A stretch of DNA of 64,000 nucleotides from Bradyrhizobium mercantei. GTDB lineage: Bacteria > Pseudomonadota > Alphaproteobacteria > Rhizobiales > Xanthobacteraceae. Both the position numbers and the translations under genes were made by a program. The DNA is taken from positions 613,609 through 677,608 of the forward strand of contig NZ_MKFI01000004.1 in NCBI RefSeq assembly GCF_001982635.1. The letters run 5' to 3'. The notes beneath the pieces are model-generated. The model was not told the DNA's origin. It saw nothing but the letters and a program-made list of their open reading frames with translations, and did no database searches. This document shows positions 8,376 to 16,482 of this stretch, in pieces (position 1 is the stretch's first letter; each line of letters starts with the position of its first letter).

Positions 8376-9169
8376 CACGTCGCCTCCAGTCCGAGCAGGC
8401 CGAGGATCTGCTTGCGCAGCCCGGCCAGATGGGGATCGCCGCGATGCCGCGGGTACGGCCGCCCGACCGCGATGTCGGCCTTGATCCGCGCCGGCCGGTC
8501 GGACAGCACGATGACGCGGTTGGCGAGCACCAGCGCCTCCTCGACGTCGTGGGTGACCAGCAGCGTGGTAAAGCCCTTGCGCTGCCACAGCGCCACGAGC
8601 TCGGACTGCATCGCGATCCGCGTCAGCGAATCAAGCTTGCCGAGCGGCTCGTCGAGCACGAGGATCTTCGGATCGTTGACCAGCGCGCGCGCCAGCGCCA
8701 CGCGCTGCGCCATGCCGCCGGAGAGCTGATGCGGATAGGCGTTGCGGAACGACGACAGCCCCACCAGTTCGATGACATCATCGACCCGGTGGCGCTGCGT
8801 TTTCAGGATGCCCTGCGCCTCCAGCCCGAGCGCGACATTGTCCCACACCGTGCGCCAGGGAAACAGCGTCGGATCCTGGAACACGACGACACGCGACGGA
8901 TGCGGGCCGCTGATGCGGGCTTCGTCCTCCCGCAAGGAGCCAATGCGCGGCTTCTCCAGCCCGGCGACCAGCCGCAGCAGGGTCGACTTGCCGCAGCCGG
9001 ACGGGCCGAGCAGCGCGACGAACTCGCCCGGCGCGATCGCGAGGTTGACATTGTCGAGCACGGGAAGGACAGCGCCGTCGATATCGAAGGCATGGCTGAC
9101 GCCCTCGATGTCGAGCTCGGCGCCGACGGCAGGATAGGTGATCGCTTCGGCAGCGGATTGCACTACCAT
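8372..9169 (-). CDS. ssuB: ABC transporter ATP-binding protein, sulfonate/nitrate type
   Basis: A 265-residue ATPase with Walker A GPSGCGKST (about 55-63), signature LSGGMAQR (about 149-156), Walker B ILVLDEP (about 169-175) and the H-loop LLVTHDVEEA. It belongs to the SsuB/TauB/NrtD group. The ATG at 9169 lies inside the end of the permease gene (7-base overlap), and its stop overlaps the next gene. It should power import through the adjacent permease. The frame stays open upstream antisense to the permease, but that part is not protein. Confidence 0.93.
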   Translation of the reverse strand: MVVQSAAEAITYPAVGAELDIEGVSHAFDIDGAVLPVLDNVNLAIAPGEFVALLGPSGCGKSTLLRLVAGLEKPRIGSLREDEARISGPHPSRVVVFQDPTLFPWRTVWDNVALGLEAQGILKTQRHRVDDVIELVGLSSFRNAYPHQLSGGMAQRVALARALVNDPKILVLDEPLGKLDSLTRIAMQSELVALWQRKGFTTLLVTHDVEEALVLANRVIVLSDRPARIKADIAVGRPYPRHRGDPHLAGLRKQILGLLGLEATW

Positions 9170-10176
9170 TTGACGACACCCTTCTGCCAGACCAGCAGGC
9201 GGTCGCGGGTGCGGAACAGCAGCGTGATCGCGCCGGAGCAGAGCAGCGACATCACGATCAGCGCCGCATACATGTTGGCATAGGCGGCCCAGCCCTGCGC
9301 CCATTGCAGGTACCAGCCGAGCCCGGCCTTGACGCCGATCATCTCGGCGACCACGAGCACGGCAAAGGACGAGCCGAGCCCCATGAACAGGCCGACGAAC
9401 ACATGCGGCAGCGCCGCGGGGATCGCGACCTTCAGCACCAGGAACGACGGCTTGGCGCCGAGCGTGCGCGCGACGTCGTAATAGGCGCTGCTGACGCTCG
9501 CCACGCCCGACCAGGTCAACACCGTCACCGGGAAGCCGGTCGCAAGCGCGATCAGGAAGGTCGACGCACTCCAGCTCGACGGGAAGGTGAAGAAGGCGAT
9601 CGGCAGCCAGGCGGTGGCCGGCAGCGGGCCGATGAAGCGCAGCACCGGATGCACCCAATAGCCGATCTTTTGCGACCAGCCGATCGAGACGCCGGTGATG
9701 AAGCCTATGGTCGCGCCGATGATGTAGCCGCCAAGCTGCAGCTTGATCGAGGCGAACACGCTGTCGAGCAGTTTTGGCAGATCGTCGGTATAGACCTCGA
9801 GGATCGACTGCGGCGGCGGGAAGAACGGCAGCGGCAGCCACGCGAACTTTGCGGTGGCGACCTCCCACAGCGTGACGAACGCTCCGAACGCCACCAGCCA
9901 CGGCGCACGCTTGCGCAACGCCTGCCCGGCGCCGCCGAGATAGTCCGCGCTGAATGTACCGAACAGGATGAAGGCGGCGATCACGATCGCGCCGATGCCG
10001 AGCGATCCGGTCCGCGACCAGTCGCCGACATCGGGCCAATAGAGGCACGAGAGGCCGAAGGCGAGCCAGACGAGGCTCGCCGCAAGTCCGACACCATAGC
10101 TGCCGGAGAGGTCCGCGAGCGTGACCGCGGCGCGCGGCGCGGCGGCCGTCGTGTCAGACACTGAATACGTCGACAT
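9163..10176 (-). CDS. ssuC: ABC transporter permease, sulfonate/nitrate type
   Basis: A 337-residue permease of the SsuC/TauC family. The EAA-type loop that docks the ATPase is seen as YYDVARTLGAKPSFLVLKVAIPAALPHVF. Family members are usually about 250-290 residues; this one carries extra N-terminal sequence with two added hydrophobic segments (about residues 27-47 and 56-75) before the conserved core. The start overlaps the upstream binding-protein gene by 23 bases. With the ATPase it forms an inner-membrane importer, fed by one or more of the nearby binding proteins. Confidence 0.9.
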   Translation of the reverse strand: MSTYSVSDTTAAAPRAAVTLADLSGSYGVGLAASLVWLAFGLSCLYWPDVGDWSRTGSLGIGAIVIAAFILFGTFSADYLGGAGQALRKRAPWLVAFGAFVTLWEVATAKFAWLPLPFFPPPQSILEVYTDDLPKLLDSVFASIKLQLGGYIIGATIGFITGVSIGWSQKIGYWVHPVLRFIGPLPATAWLPIAFFTFPSSWSASTFLIALATGFPVTVLTWSGVASVSSAYYDVARTLGAKPSFLVLKVAIPAALPHVFVGLFMGLGSSFAVLVVAEMIGVKAGLGWYLQWAQGWAAYANMYAALIVMSLLCSGAITLLFRTRDRLLVWQKGVVKW

Positions 10177-11248
10177 AGATCCGCTCCGCGAATTTGGCCG
10201 TGTCGGTGCTCTGCTTGAACACCTGCACCGATTTCAAATCGTCGGCGTAGCCCTTGAGCTCGCGCTTCAGCACCTCGCCGGTCGGATGATGATGGTGGGT
10301 GTGGTAGCGCGCCATCGCCTCGAGATCGGCGAGGCTCGCCGCCTTCGGCGCGTAAGGCTGGAACGACTTCGCCGCCTTGTCCGGGTTCTGCGAGGTGAAC
10401 ATCGCGGCATCGAGCAGCGCCTGCGTGATGGCGCGCGCGACATGGGGTTCTTCGCGGACCAGACTGCCGCGGAGACCTACGATGCAGCAGCTCTTCTCGC
10501 GGTATTCGCCGTCGAGATTGGAGGCGACTTCCTTGTACTGCGCATCCTTCAGCCAGAGATAGGCCAGCGGGTCCGACGACAGGAAGGCCTGCACCTCGCC
10601 CTTCTCGACCGCGACGTTCAAGAGATTGCCGGGATAGGCGCGCCAGTCGACATCCCTCACCGGGTCGATGCCGAGCTTGGAGAGCTGGATCGAGAAGAAG
10701 TTCTTATCGGGACCAGCGAGATCGCCGACCGCGACGATTTTGCCCTTGAGGTCGGCGAGCTTCTCGACGCCGGAATTGGTGCGGGTCAGAACGCGCATGC
10801 AGCCGCCATGGGTGCCGGCGGCGATCTTAACGTCAAAGCCCTGCTCGAGCGGCTTCAGCCAGCGTAGCGCCATGCCGAGACCGGCGTCGCTCTTGCCGGT
10901 GGCGATCGCCTCCAGCAACTGGTCGGTCGAGCCGGAATAATTGACGAGCTCGACGTCGAGGTTCTGCTTCTGGAAGAAGCCGTGGTCGATCGCGACCGGC
11001 AGCGGCGCGAGGCAGACCGCGCCGGCATTCCAGGACAGCTTCAGCTTGCGCGGCGCGCCCGTCAACGGCGGCGCATCGGAGGCGGTCTTGCAGATCGGGA
11101 ATTCGGAGAAGTCGATCGCGGGCGTGATCGCGCGCGGCGCGAAGGCTTGCGCGCCATAGGCGCCGAGCGGTGCGGCAAACGCCGCGGCGGCGCCCGCACG
11201 CAGCAAGGTGCGGCGATCCATCACCGTTTTCTTGTTGTCGACAGACAT
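10154..11248 (-). CDS. ABC substrate-binding protein with Tat-type signal
   Basis: A 364-residue NrtA/SsuA-superfamily binding protein and first gene of the sulfur operon. The N-terminus has a twin-arginine-like signal (MDRRTLLRAGAAAAFAAPLG). The binding-protein core includes GFFQKQNLDVELVNYSGSTDQLLEAIATGKSDAG-like sequence. Residues 316-321 contain HTHHHH, an unusual histidine cluster that could bind metal. The ATG at 11248 has AGGAG 5 bases upstream; a GTG six bases earlier is less likely. It differs clearly from the SsuA-like protein at the other end of the operon, so the transporter may use two binding proteins. Confidence 0.87.
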   Translation of the reverse strand: MSVDNKKTVMDRRTLLRAGAAAAFAAPLGAYGAQAFAPRAITPAIDFSEFPICKTASDAPPLTGAPRKLKLSWNAGAVCLAPLPVAIDHGFFQKQNLDVELVNYSGSTDQLLEAIATGKSDAGLGMALRWLKPLEQGFDVKIAAGTHGGCMRVLTRTNSGVEKLADLKGKIVAVGDLAGPDKNFFSIQLSKLGIDPVRDVDWRAYPGNLLNVAVEKGEVQAFLSSDPLAYLWLKDAQYKEVASNLDGEYREKSCCIVGLRGSLVREEPHVARAITQALLDAAMFTSQNPDKAAKSFQPYAPKAASLADLEAMARYHTHHHHPTGEVLKRELKGYADDLKSVQVFKQSTDTAKFAERIYVDVFSV

Positions 11249-11721
11249 TATCACTCCTGCATTTCGGCAAGGCTCCGCCCCGCACGCAAAACGTCTCCGT
11301 CCGCGCGCCCCGTCGTTCGAAGCTCATGGTTTTAGAAAAAGCGGATTTCTCCGGCGCTATTGCACTCAAGCAACCCGCAAATGATGCGGCGCGGCAGGTT
11401 CACCGTCAATGAAATGGAATTTCGAATGTTGTCGGCGGAGCAGCTGAACTCTCCACGATCGCATCGCACGACGATGAAAGGATTTTTGCAGATATTGCGA
11501 CGCAGGCGCGCAACGTCGCCGCATCGATTGCACCAAATTTGAGCGAATGCCGTTCATCAGCGCGATGTCTTCTACGCATAACGGTTCGGCGAGATCATCC
11601 TTGCTGCGCGCAGACTGATTTCAGTTTTCCGTTTCGTTGACGGCGCACGGCCGTCTCATAGACTTGATCGAACGCTGCCGTACCTCCCGCCGGGCAGCGA
11701 ATGAATCGGAAAGAAACGGAC
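11249..11721. other. divergent intergenic region of the sulfur island
   Basis: This 473-base gap separates the minus-strand operon from the plus-strand binding-protein gene and must hold both promoters. I see no convincing gene, long palindrome or riboswitch here. Short open frames (for example one starting TTG at 11637) have no good ribosome binding site. Confidence 0.6.
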
Positions 11722-12708
11722 ATGCACAAACTCGCCCGCCCGGGCTCCCGCTATTCTCTCACCCGCCGCACCGCGACCGCCCTGATCACGGCGGTGATCA
11801 CGCTGTCGACATCGGCCGCAGCGTTCGCGGCTGATGCGATCGTGCTGCGGGTTGGTGACCAGAAGGGCGGCAACCGCTCGCTGCTGGAGATATCCGGCCT
11901 CGCCAAGGACCTGCCCTACAAGATCGAGTGGTCGGAATTTCCGGCGGCTGCGCCGATCCTGGAGGCGATCAATGCCGGCGCGCTCGACGTCGGCTACACC
12001 GGTGACCTGTCGTTCCTGACGGTCTACGCGTCGGGCGCGCCGATCAAGGCGATCGGCGGCACGCGGTCCGATGCACGGACGCAGGCGATTTTGGTGCGCG
12101 GGGATTCGCCGATCAAGACGGCAGCCGATCTCAAAGGCAAGCGGCTCGCCGGCACGCGGGGCGGCTGGGGCCAGTTCCTGATCAACGCGACCTTGGAGAA
12201 GGCCGGCAGCAAAATCGAGGAGGCGACGTTCGCCCCACTCGGCCCGGTCGATGCCAAGATCGCGCTGCTCGCCGGCTCGATCGACGCCTGGGCGGTGTGG
12301 GAGCCCTACATCTCCTATGCCACGCTGAAGGATAAGGCGCGCGTCGTTGCCGACGGCGACGGTCTGACGCCGACCATCACCTTCATCGTCGCGTCCGACA
12401 CCGCGATCGCGACCAAGCGCGCTGCGGTTCAGGACCTCGTGCAGCGACTCAACAAGGCGCGGCTGTGGTCACTCGACCATCTCGCAGAATATGCTGGGAG
12501 CACCGCCGAGCTGACCAAGCTGCCGGAAGACGTGCTGCTCGCCGCCTATACCGCGCAGAAGACATCGCCGATCGCGATCGACGAGGCCGTGGTGAAGGAA
12601 ATACAGGCCGCCTCCGATCGCGCCACCCGCTACGGCATCCTCGGCAAGACGCTCGATGTCGGCAAGGCCGTCGACCGCAGTTTTACCGCAGCCGCAAGTT
12701 TGAACTAG
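11722..12708 (+). CDS. aliphatic-sulfonate-type ABC substrate-binding protein
   Basis: A 328-residue SsuA-family protein, clearly a paralogue of the product at 5139-6080: both open with RVGDQKG, share LPYKIEWSEFPAAAPILEA-like sequence and the GSIDAWAVWEPYISY pocket segment. A Sec signal peptide covers about residues 1-37 (ending SAAAFA). I preferred ATG 11722, with GGAAAG 8 bases upstream, over ATG 11701. It is divergent from the sulfur operon and has no permease of its own, so it probably serves the transporter encoded opposite. The ligand is unknown. Confidence 0.85.
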   Translation: MHKLARPGSRYSLTRRTATALITAVITLSTSAAAFAADAIVLRVGDQKGGNRSLLEISGLAKDLPYKIEWSEFPAAAPILEAINAGALDVGYTGDLSFLTVYASGAPIKAIGGTRSDARTQAILVRGDSPIKTAADLKGKRLAGTRGGWGQFLINATLEKAGSKIEEATFAPLGPVDAKIALLAGSIDAWAVWEPYISYATLKDKARVVADGDGLTPTITFIVASDTAIATKRAAVQDLVQRLNKARLWSLDHLAEYAGSTAELTKLPEDVLLAAYTAQKTSPIAIDEAVVKEIQAASDRATRYGILGKTLDVGKAVDRSFTAAASLN

Positions 12709-12718
12709 CGCTTGCTTC

Positions 12719-12851
12719 ACCTCCCCTTGCAAAGGGGAGGTCGGATTGCGCGCAGGCGCAATCCGGGTGGGGATCGGCTCTCTCCGCTAATGCCCGCGCC
12801 CGTGGAGAGCAACCCCCACCCCGCCCTCCCCCTTTCAGGGGGAGGGAGACG
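12719..12851. repeat. palindromic intergenic repeat
   Basis: The element opens with a perfect 10-base stem (ACCTCCCCTT / AAGGGGAGGT, 12719-12741), continues with a second stem around GGATTGCGC / GCGCAATCC, and closes with complementary CCCCACCC and CCCTCCCCC blocks. It follows the binding-protein stop closely. No T-run follows the first stem, so it reads as a dispersed repeat rather than a classical terminator. Confidence 0.65.
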
Positions 12852-12906
12852 ACCGAGATGCTCACCTGACGAAGTGCCTCACACCGCACCATCATGGAGG
12901 ACCCCG

Positions 12907-12987
12907 ATGCCCGGCCCGCTCCATCTCGCGATTATTGTCACGGCACACCTGCTCTGCATGACCTTGTTGGTCGCGCTGTCGGTTTGA
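12907..12987 (+). CDS. possible 26-residue hydrophobic small protein
   Basis: ATG at 12907 has a strong ribosome binding site (GGAGG at 12896-12900, 6-base gap). The frame encodes 26 residues starting MPGPLHLAIIV and is hydrophobic to the end, enough for one membrane helix, ending at two consecutive stops (TGATAG). It lies 41 bases before the SDR gene. It may be a small membrane protein, a leader, or chance. I recognise no family. Confidence 0.3.
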   Translation: MPGPLHLAIIVTAHLLCMTLLVALSV

Positions 12988-13028
12988 TAGCGTCTCTCCG
13001 GGACCTTGATCCATCGGAGAGAACAACA

Positions 13029-13808
13029 ATGAACCTATCGATGAAAGACCGCGTCGCGGTGGTCACCGGCGGCAGCAAGGGCATCGGGATCGCGGTGGCG
13101 CGGCGGTTTGCCGAATCCGGCGCCAAGGTCGCGATCCTCGCCCGCGGTGCGGCCGACCTCGCCGCGGCGCGCGAGGCGCTCGCCAAGGACGGCCTCGTGG
13201 TACGGGATTACGTCTGCGACGTCGCGAAGGCCGCCGACATCAGCAAGGCCCATGACCAGATCGTAGCGGACCTCGGCAAGATCGACGTGCTGGTCAACAA
13301 TGCCGGCACGGCGCGCACGCTGGCGTTCGAGAGCATCAGCGACGAGGCCTGGCAGGAGGACCTCGACCTGAAGCTGTTCGCCGCGATCCGCTTCAGCCGG
13401 CTGGTCTGGGGCGGCATGAAGCAGCGCAAATGGGGCCGCATCATCAACGTGCTCAACACCTTCGCCAAGGCGCCGGCCGGCAATTCCGCGCCGACTTCGG
13501 TGTCGCGCGCCGCGGGCATGGCACTGACCAAGGTGATGGCCAATGAAGGCGGCGAGCACAACATCCTGGTGAATGCGCTGCTTGTCGGCCTGATCATGAG
13601 CGATCAATGGGTCAAGCGGCATGCTGCCCAGGCGCCGGACACGGATTTCGGAGAATTCGCCAAGGGCCTTGCCAAGGGCACGCCGCTCGGCCGCATCGGC
13701 ACGGCAGAGGAGTTCGCCAACCTCGCCTGCTTCCTGGCCTCGGAGCAAGGCTCCTACATCACCGGCACCGCCATCAATGTCGATGGTGGCCGGTCGCCGG
13801 TCGTCTAG
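13029..13808 (+). CDS. SDR-family protein with altered active site
   Basis: A 259-residue short-chain dehydrogenase/reductase. The nucleotide-binding motif TGGSKGIG (about 15-22) and NNAG (about 95-98) are intact, as is the C-terminal YITGTAINVDGG. The catalytic YxxxK is replaced: where a normal member has YSASKAA this one has TSVSRAA, and the active-site serine region reads INVLNTFAK. It matches the divergent BKR-like SDR subgroup known to lack the full tetrad. It may bind cofactor without normal reductase chemistry. ATG 13029 is preceded by GGAGAG. The upstream sulfur genes may be unrelated. Confidence 0.85.
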   Translation: MNLSMKDRVAVVTGGSKGIGIAVARRFAESGAKVAILARGAADLAAAREALAKDGLVVRDYVCDVAKAADISKAHDQIVADLGKIDVLVNNAGTARTLAFESISDEAWQEDLDLKLFAAIRFSRLVWGGMKQRKWGRIINVLNTFAKAPAGNSAPTSVSRAAGMALTKVMANEGGEHNILVNALLVGLIMSDQWVKRHAAQAPDTDFGEFAKGLAKGTPLGRIGTAEEFANLACFLASEQGSYITGTAINVDGGRSPVV

Positions 13809-13956
13809 CACTCCGGTGATCCAGAACTCCGGTCTGGCTTAACCAGGACCGGAGTTCCGGATGCTTGCTTCGGAGCGTTTCCACATGCGAGCCGGTGTCC
13901 ATTTCGCTCGAACACTCTCGCGGGCAGGCAACCTACTGCGGCTGGCTAACGGCCCA

Positions 13957-13987
13957 AAAGCAAAAGGCCTCCGTCACCGGAGGCCTT
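13957..13987 (-). terminator. rho-independent terminator of the HU gene
   Basis: A perfect 10-base stem (AAGGCCTCCG / CGGAGGCCTT) with a 4-base loop lies at 13964-13987, six bases after the HU stop. On the minus strand it is followed by a T-rich tract (TTTTGCTTTTGG). Confidence 0.85.
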
Positions 13988-13993
13988 CTATTC

Positions 13994-14293
13994 TTAAACC
14001 GCGTCCTTGGCGGCCTTGACCGGCCGTGCACGGACGATCTTCCGGGCCGGCTTGGCCTTGAACATCATCTCTTCGCCGGTGAAGGGGTTGGTGCCCTTGC
14101 GCGCCTTGGTCGCAGGCTTCTTGACGACCACGAACTTCGCGAAGCCGGGGACGAGGAACACCCCGGCCTTCTTCAGCTCCTTGTGGCCGACATCGACGAG
14201 CGAGTCCAAAACGTTCTTGACGTCGCGCTTGGAGAGTTCGGTGGTGGTCGCGATCTTCTCGATCACTTGCGACTTCGACAGTTGGGTAGCCAT
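13994..14293 (-). CDS. HU-family nucleoid DNA-binding protein
   Basis: A 99-residue HU/IHF-fold protein. The N-terminal dimerisation helices (MATQLSKSQVIEKIATTTEL) and the DNA-binding arm region (GFAKFVVVKKPATKARKGTN, then PFTGEEMMFKAKPARKIV) are both present; NPFTGE is the usual arm-to-body transition. Slightly longer than E. coli HU (90) because of a basic tail (ARPVKAAKDAV). It bends and compacts DNA as a dimer. Start ATG has GGAG upstream. It stands alone with its own terminator. The upstream gap 14294-14726 (433 bases) holds its promoter and a short tandem repeat (GTTTTTTCCAGT twice, near 14403-14427), and otherwise nothing I can name. Confidence 0.95.
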   Translation of the reverse strand: MATQLSKSQVIEKIATTTELSKRDVKNVLDSLVDVGHKELKKAGVFLVPGFAKFVVVKKPATKARKGTNPFTGEEMMFKAKPARKIVRARPVKAAKDAV

Positions 14294-14726
14294 GGTTGCT
14301 CCATTGATTCTGGAGTGGGCACGATATGGCGGAAAACGCCGAGAAAAACAGTGTTTTCTGCACTCCCCACCACAATATCGCTGTGGACAGAGCCCGAATC
14401 AGGGTTTTTTCCAGTGTTTTTTCCAGTCAAGGCGCTTCCGACCCCTAAAATTACAGGCTTTGCGCCGCTTCGGGGCTCCCGAAACGCCCCCTCGAGAGAA
14501 TCACTTGCCGCTTGTTGCGCCGCCGGCGCGCGACAATGTGGCGCGCAATCCGGGTTGCGACGTGCTGCGGCACGCCACTTCAGGTTTCGGAAACGATCCT
14601 CCAAAAGGCCGAGGCATTAGAAAATGACTCAGGTTCCCATTCCAAGGTAACATCGCAGACGGGCGCCACGACCGATCCGCTGGCCGCTCGATCCAAGCCT
14701 TTATGTATGTTCCGGAGACCCCGCGT

Positions 14727-16340
14727 ATGGATTTGTCCCGCCTCGAGATCAACCGCCGCACGGCCCTTCTGACCTCGGCCGCGATTGCGGCCAACGTCAT
14801 CAATCCGATGCGGGCCTTCGCGCAGGAGACCCCGCGCAAGGGCGGCGTGTTCAACGTCCATTACGGTGCCGAGCAGCGCCAGCTCAACCCGAGCATCCAG
14901 GCCTCGACCGGCGTCTACATCATCGGCGGCAAGATCCAGGAGAATCTGGTCGACCTCGACGCCAACGGCCAGCCGGTCGGCGTGCTCGCCGAGAGCTGGG
15001 AGGCGACACCGGACGGCAAGACCGTCACCTTCAAGCTGCGCAAGGGCATCACCTGGCACGACGGCAAGCCGTTCACCTCGGAGGACGTCGCCTTCACCGC
15101 GATGAACATGTGGAAGAAGATCCTCAACTACGGATCGACGCTGCAGCTGTTCCTCACGGCGGTCGATACGCCCGATCCGCAGACCGCGATCTTCCGCTAC
15201 GAGCGGCCGATGCCGCTGAATTTGCTGCTCCGCGCCCTGCCCGACCTCGGCTATGTCTCGGCCAAGCATCTCTATGAGAGCGGCGACATCAGGCAGAACC
15301 CGACCAATCTGGCGCCGGTCGGCACCGGGCCGTTCAAATTCGTCAAATATGAGCGCGGGCAATACATCATCGCCGACCGCAACCCGGACTACTGGCGGCC
15401 GAACGCGCCCTATCTCGACCGCATCGTCTGGAAGGTGATCACCGACCGCGCCGCCGCGGCCGCGCAGATGGAGGCCGGCGAGCTGCACTACAGCCCGTTC
15501 TCGGGCCTGACGATCTCGGACATGGCGCGGCTCGGCAAGGACAAGCGCTTCATCGTTTCGACCAAGGGCAACGAGGGCAACGCCCGCACGAACACCATCG
15601 AGTTCAACTTCCGCCGCAAGGAATTGGCCGACATCCGGGTCCGCCGCGCCATCGCGCATGCGATCAACGTGCCGTTCTTCATCGAGAATTTCCTCGGCGA
15701 TTTCGCCAAGCTCGGCACCGGGCCGATCCCGTCGACCTCGACCGATTTCTATCCCGGGCCGAACACGCCGCAATATCCCTACGACAAGGCCAAGGCGATC
15801 GCGCTGCTCGACGAGGCCGGCTTCAAGGCATCAGGCGGCAACCGCTTCGCGCTCAAGTTGTTGCCGGCGCCGTGGGGCGAGGACATCTCGCTGTGGTCGA
15901 CCTTCATCCAGCAGTCGCTGGGCGAAGTCGGCATCCAGGTCGACATCGTGCGCAACGACGGCGGCGGCTTCCTCAAGCAGGTCTATGACGACCACGCCTT
16001 CGATCTCGCCACCGGCTGGCATCAGTACCGCAACGATCCCGCGGTCTCGACCACGGTGTGGTACCGCTCCGGCCAGCCCAAGGGCGCGCCGTGGACCAAC
16101 CAGTGGGGCTGGGAGGACAAGACCGTCGATGCCACCATCGACAATGCCGCCACCGAGGTCGATCCGGTCAAGCGCAAGGCGCTCTATGCCGATTTCGTCA
16201 AGGAGGTGAACACCGAGCTGCCGGTCTGGATGCCGATCGAGCAGATCTTCGTCACCGTGATCACGGCCAAGGCGCGCAACCACTCCAACACGCCGCGCTG
16301 GGGCTCGACGAGCTGGCACGATCTTTGGCTTTCGGCGTGA
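14727..16340 (+). CDS. peptide-type ABC substrate-binding protein
   Basis: A 537-residue family-5 solute-binding protein (DppA/OppA type). A Tat-like signal (INRRTALLTSAA) precedes a cleavage site near AFAQ. Family hallmarks are LAESWEATPDGKTVTFKLRKGITWHDGKPFTSEDV, VGTGPFKFVKYERGQYI and RNPDYW. I chose ATG 14727, with GGAG 9 bases upstream, over ATG 14703. It heads an operon with two permeases and a double ATPase. Ligands for this family include di- and oligopeptides, but also opines and other amides, so the solute is undetermined. A palindromic repeat separates it from the first permease. Confidence 0.9.
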   Translation: MDLSRLEINRRTALLTSAAIAANVINPMRAFAQETPRKGGVFNVHYGAEQRQLNPSIQASTGVYIIGGKIQENLVDLDANGQPVGVLAESWEATPDGKTVTFKLRKGITWHDGKPFTSEDVAFTAMNMWKKILNYGSTLQLFLTAVDTPDPQTAIFRYERPMPLNLLLRALPDLGYVSAKHLYESGDIRQNPTNLAPVGTGPFKFVKYERGQYIIADRNPDYWRPNAPYLDRIVWKVITDRAAAAAQMEAGELHYSPFSGLTISDMARLGKDKRFIVSTKGNEGNARTNTIEFNFRRKELADIRVRRAIAHAINVPFFIENFLGDFAKLGTGPIPSTSTDFYPGPNTPQYPYDKAKAIALLDEAGFKASGGNRFALKLLPAPWGEDISLWSTFIQQSLGEVGIQVDIVRNDGGGFLKQVYDDHAFDLATGWHQYRNDPAVSTTVWYRSGQPKGAPWTNQWGWEDKTVDATIDNAATEVDPVKRKALYADFVKEVNTELPVWMPIEQIFVTVITAKARNHSNTPRWGSTSWHDLWLSA

Positions 16341-16385
16341 GTTGGTCGCAATTTCAATCTCAACAAGCGCGAATCCATCCACACC

Positions 16386-16470
16386 GTCATTGCGAGGAGC
16401 GAAAGCGACGAAGCAATCCATCCTTCCGCGCGCGCTGCGCGATGGATTGCTTCGCTTCGCTCGCAATGAC
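16386..16470. repeat. palindromic intergenic repeat inside the ABC operon
   Basis: The ends GTCATTGCGAG and CTCGCAATGAC are exact inverted repeats, and inner parts also pair (GAAGCAATCCATC / GATGGATTGCTTC). The element lies between the binding-protein and permease genes, where it could limit read-through and favour higher expression of the binding protein. Confidence 0.8.
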
Positions 16471-16482
16471 AGAGTAAAAGGC

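Noticed and set aside
11637..11700. Leader-peptide frame upstream of the sulfonate binding-protein gene
   Set aside because: TTG start, no ribosome binding site, no cluster of Cys or Met codons, no terminator pairings.
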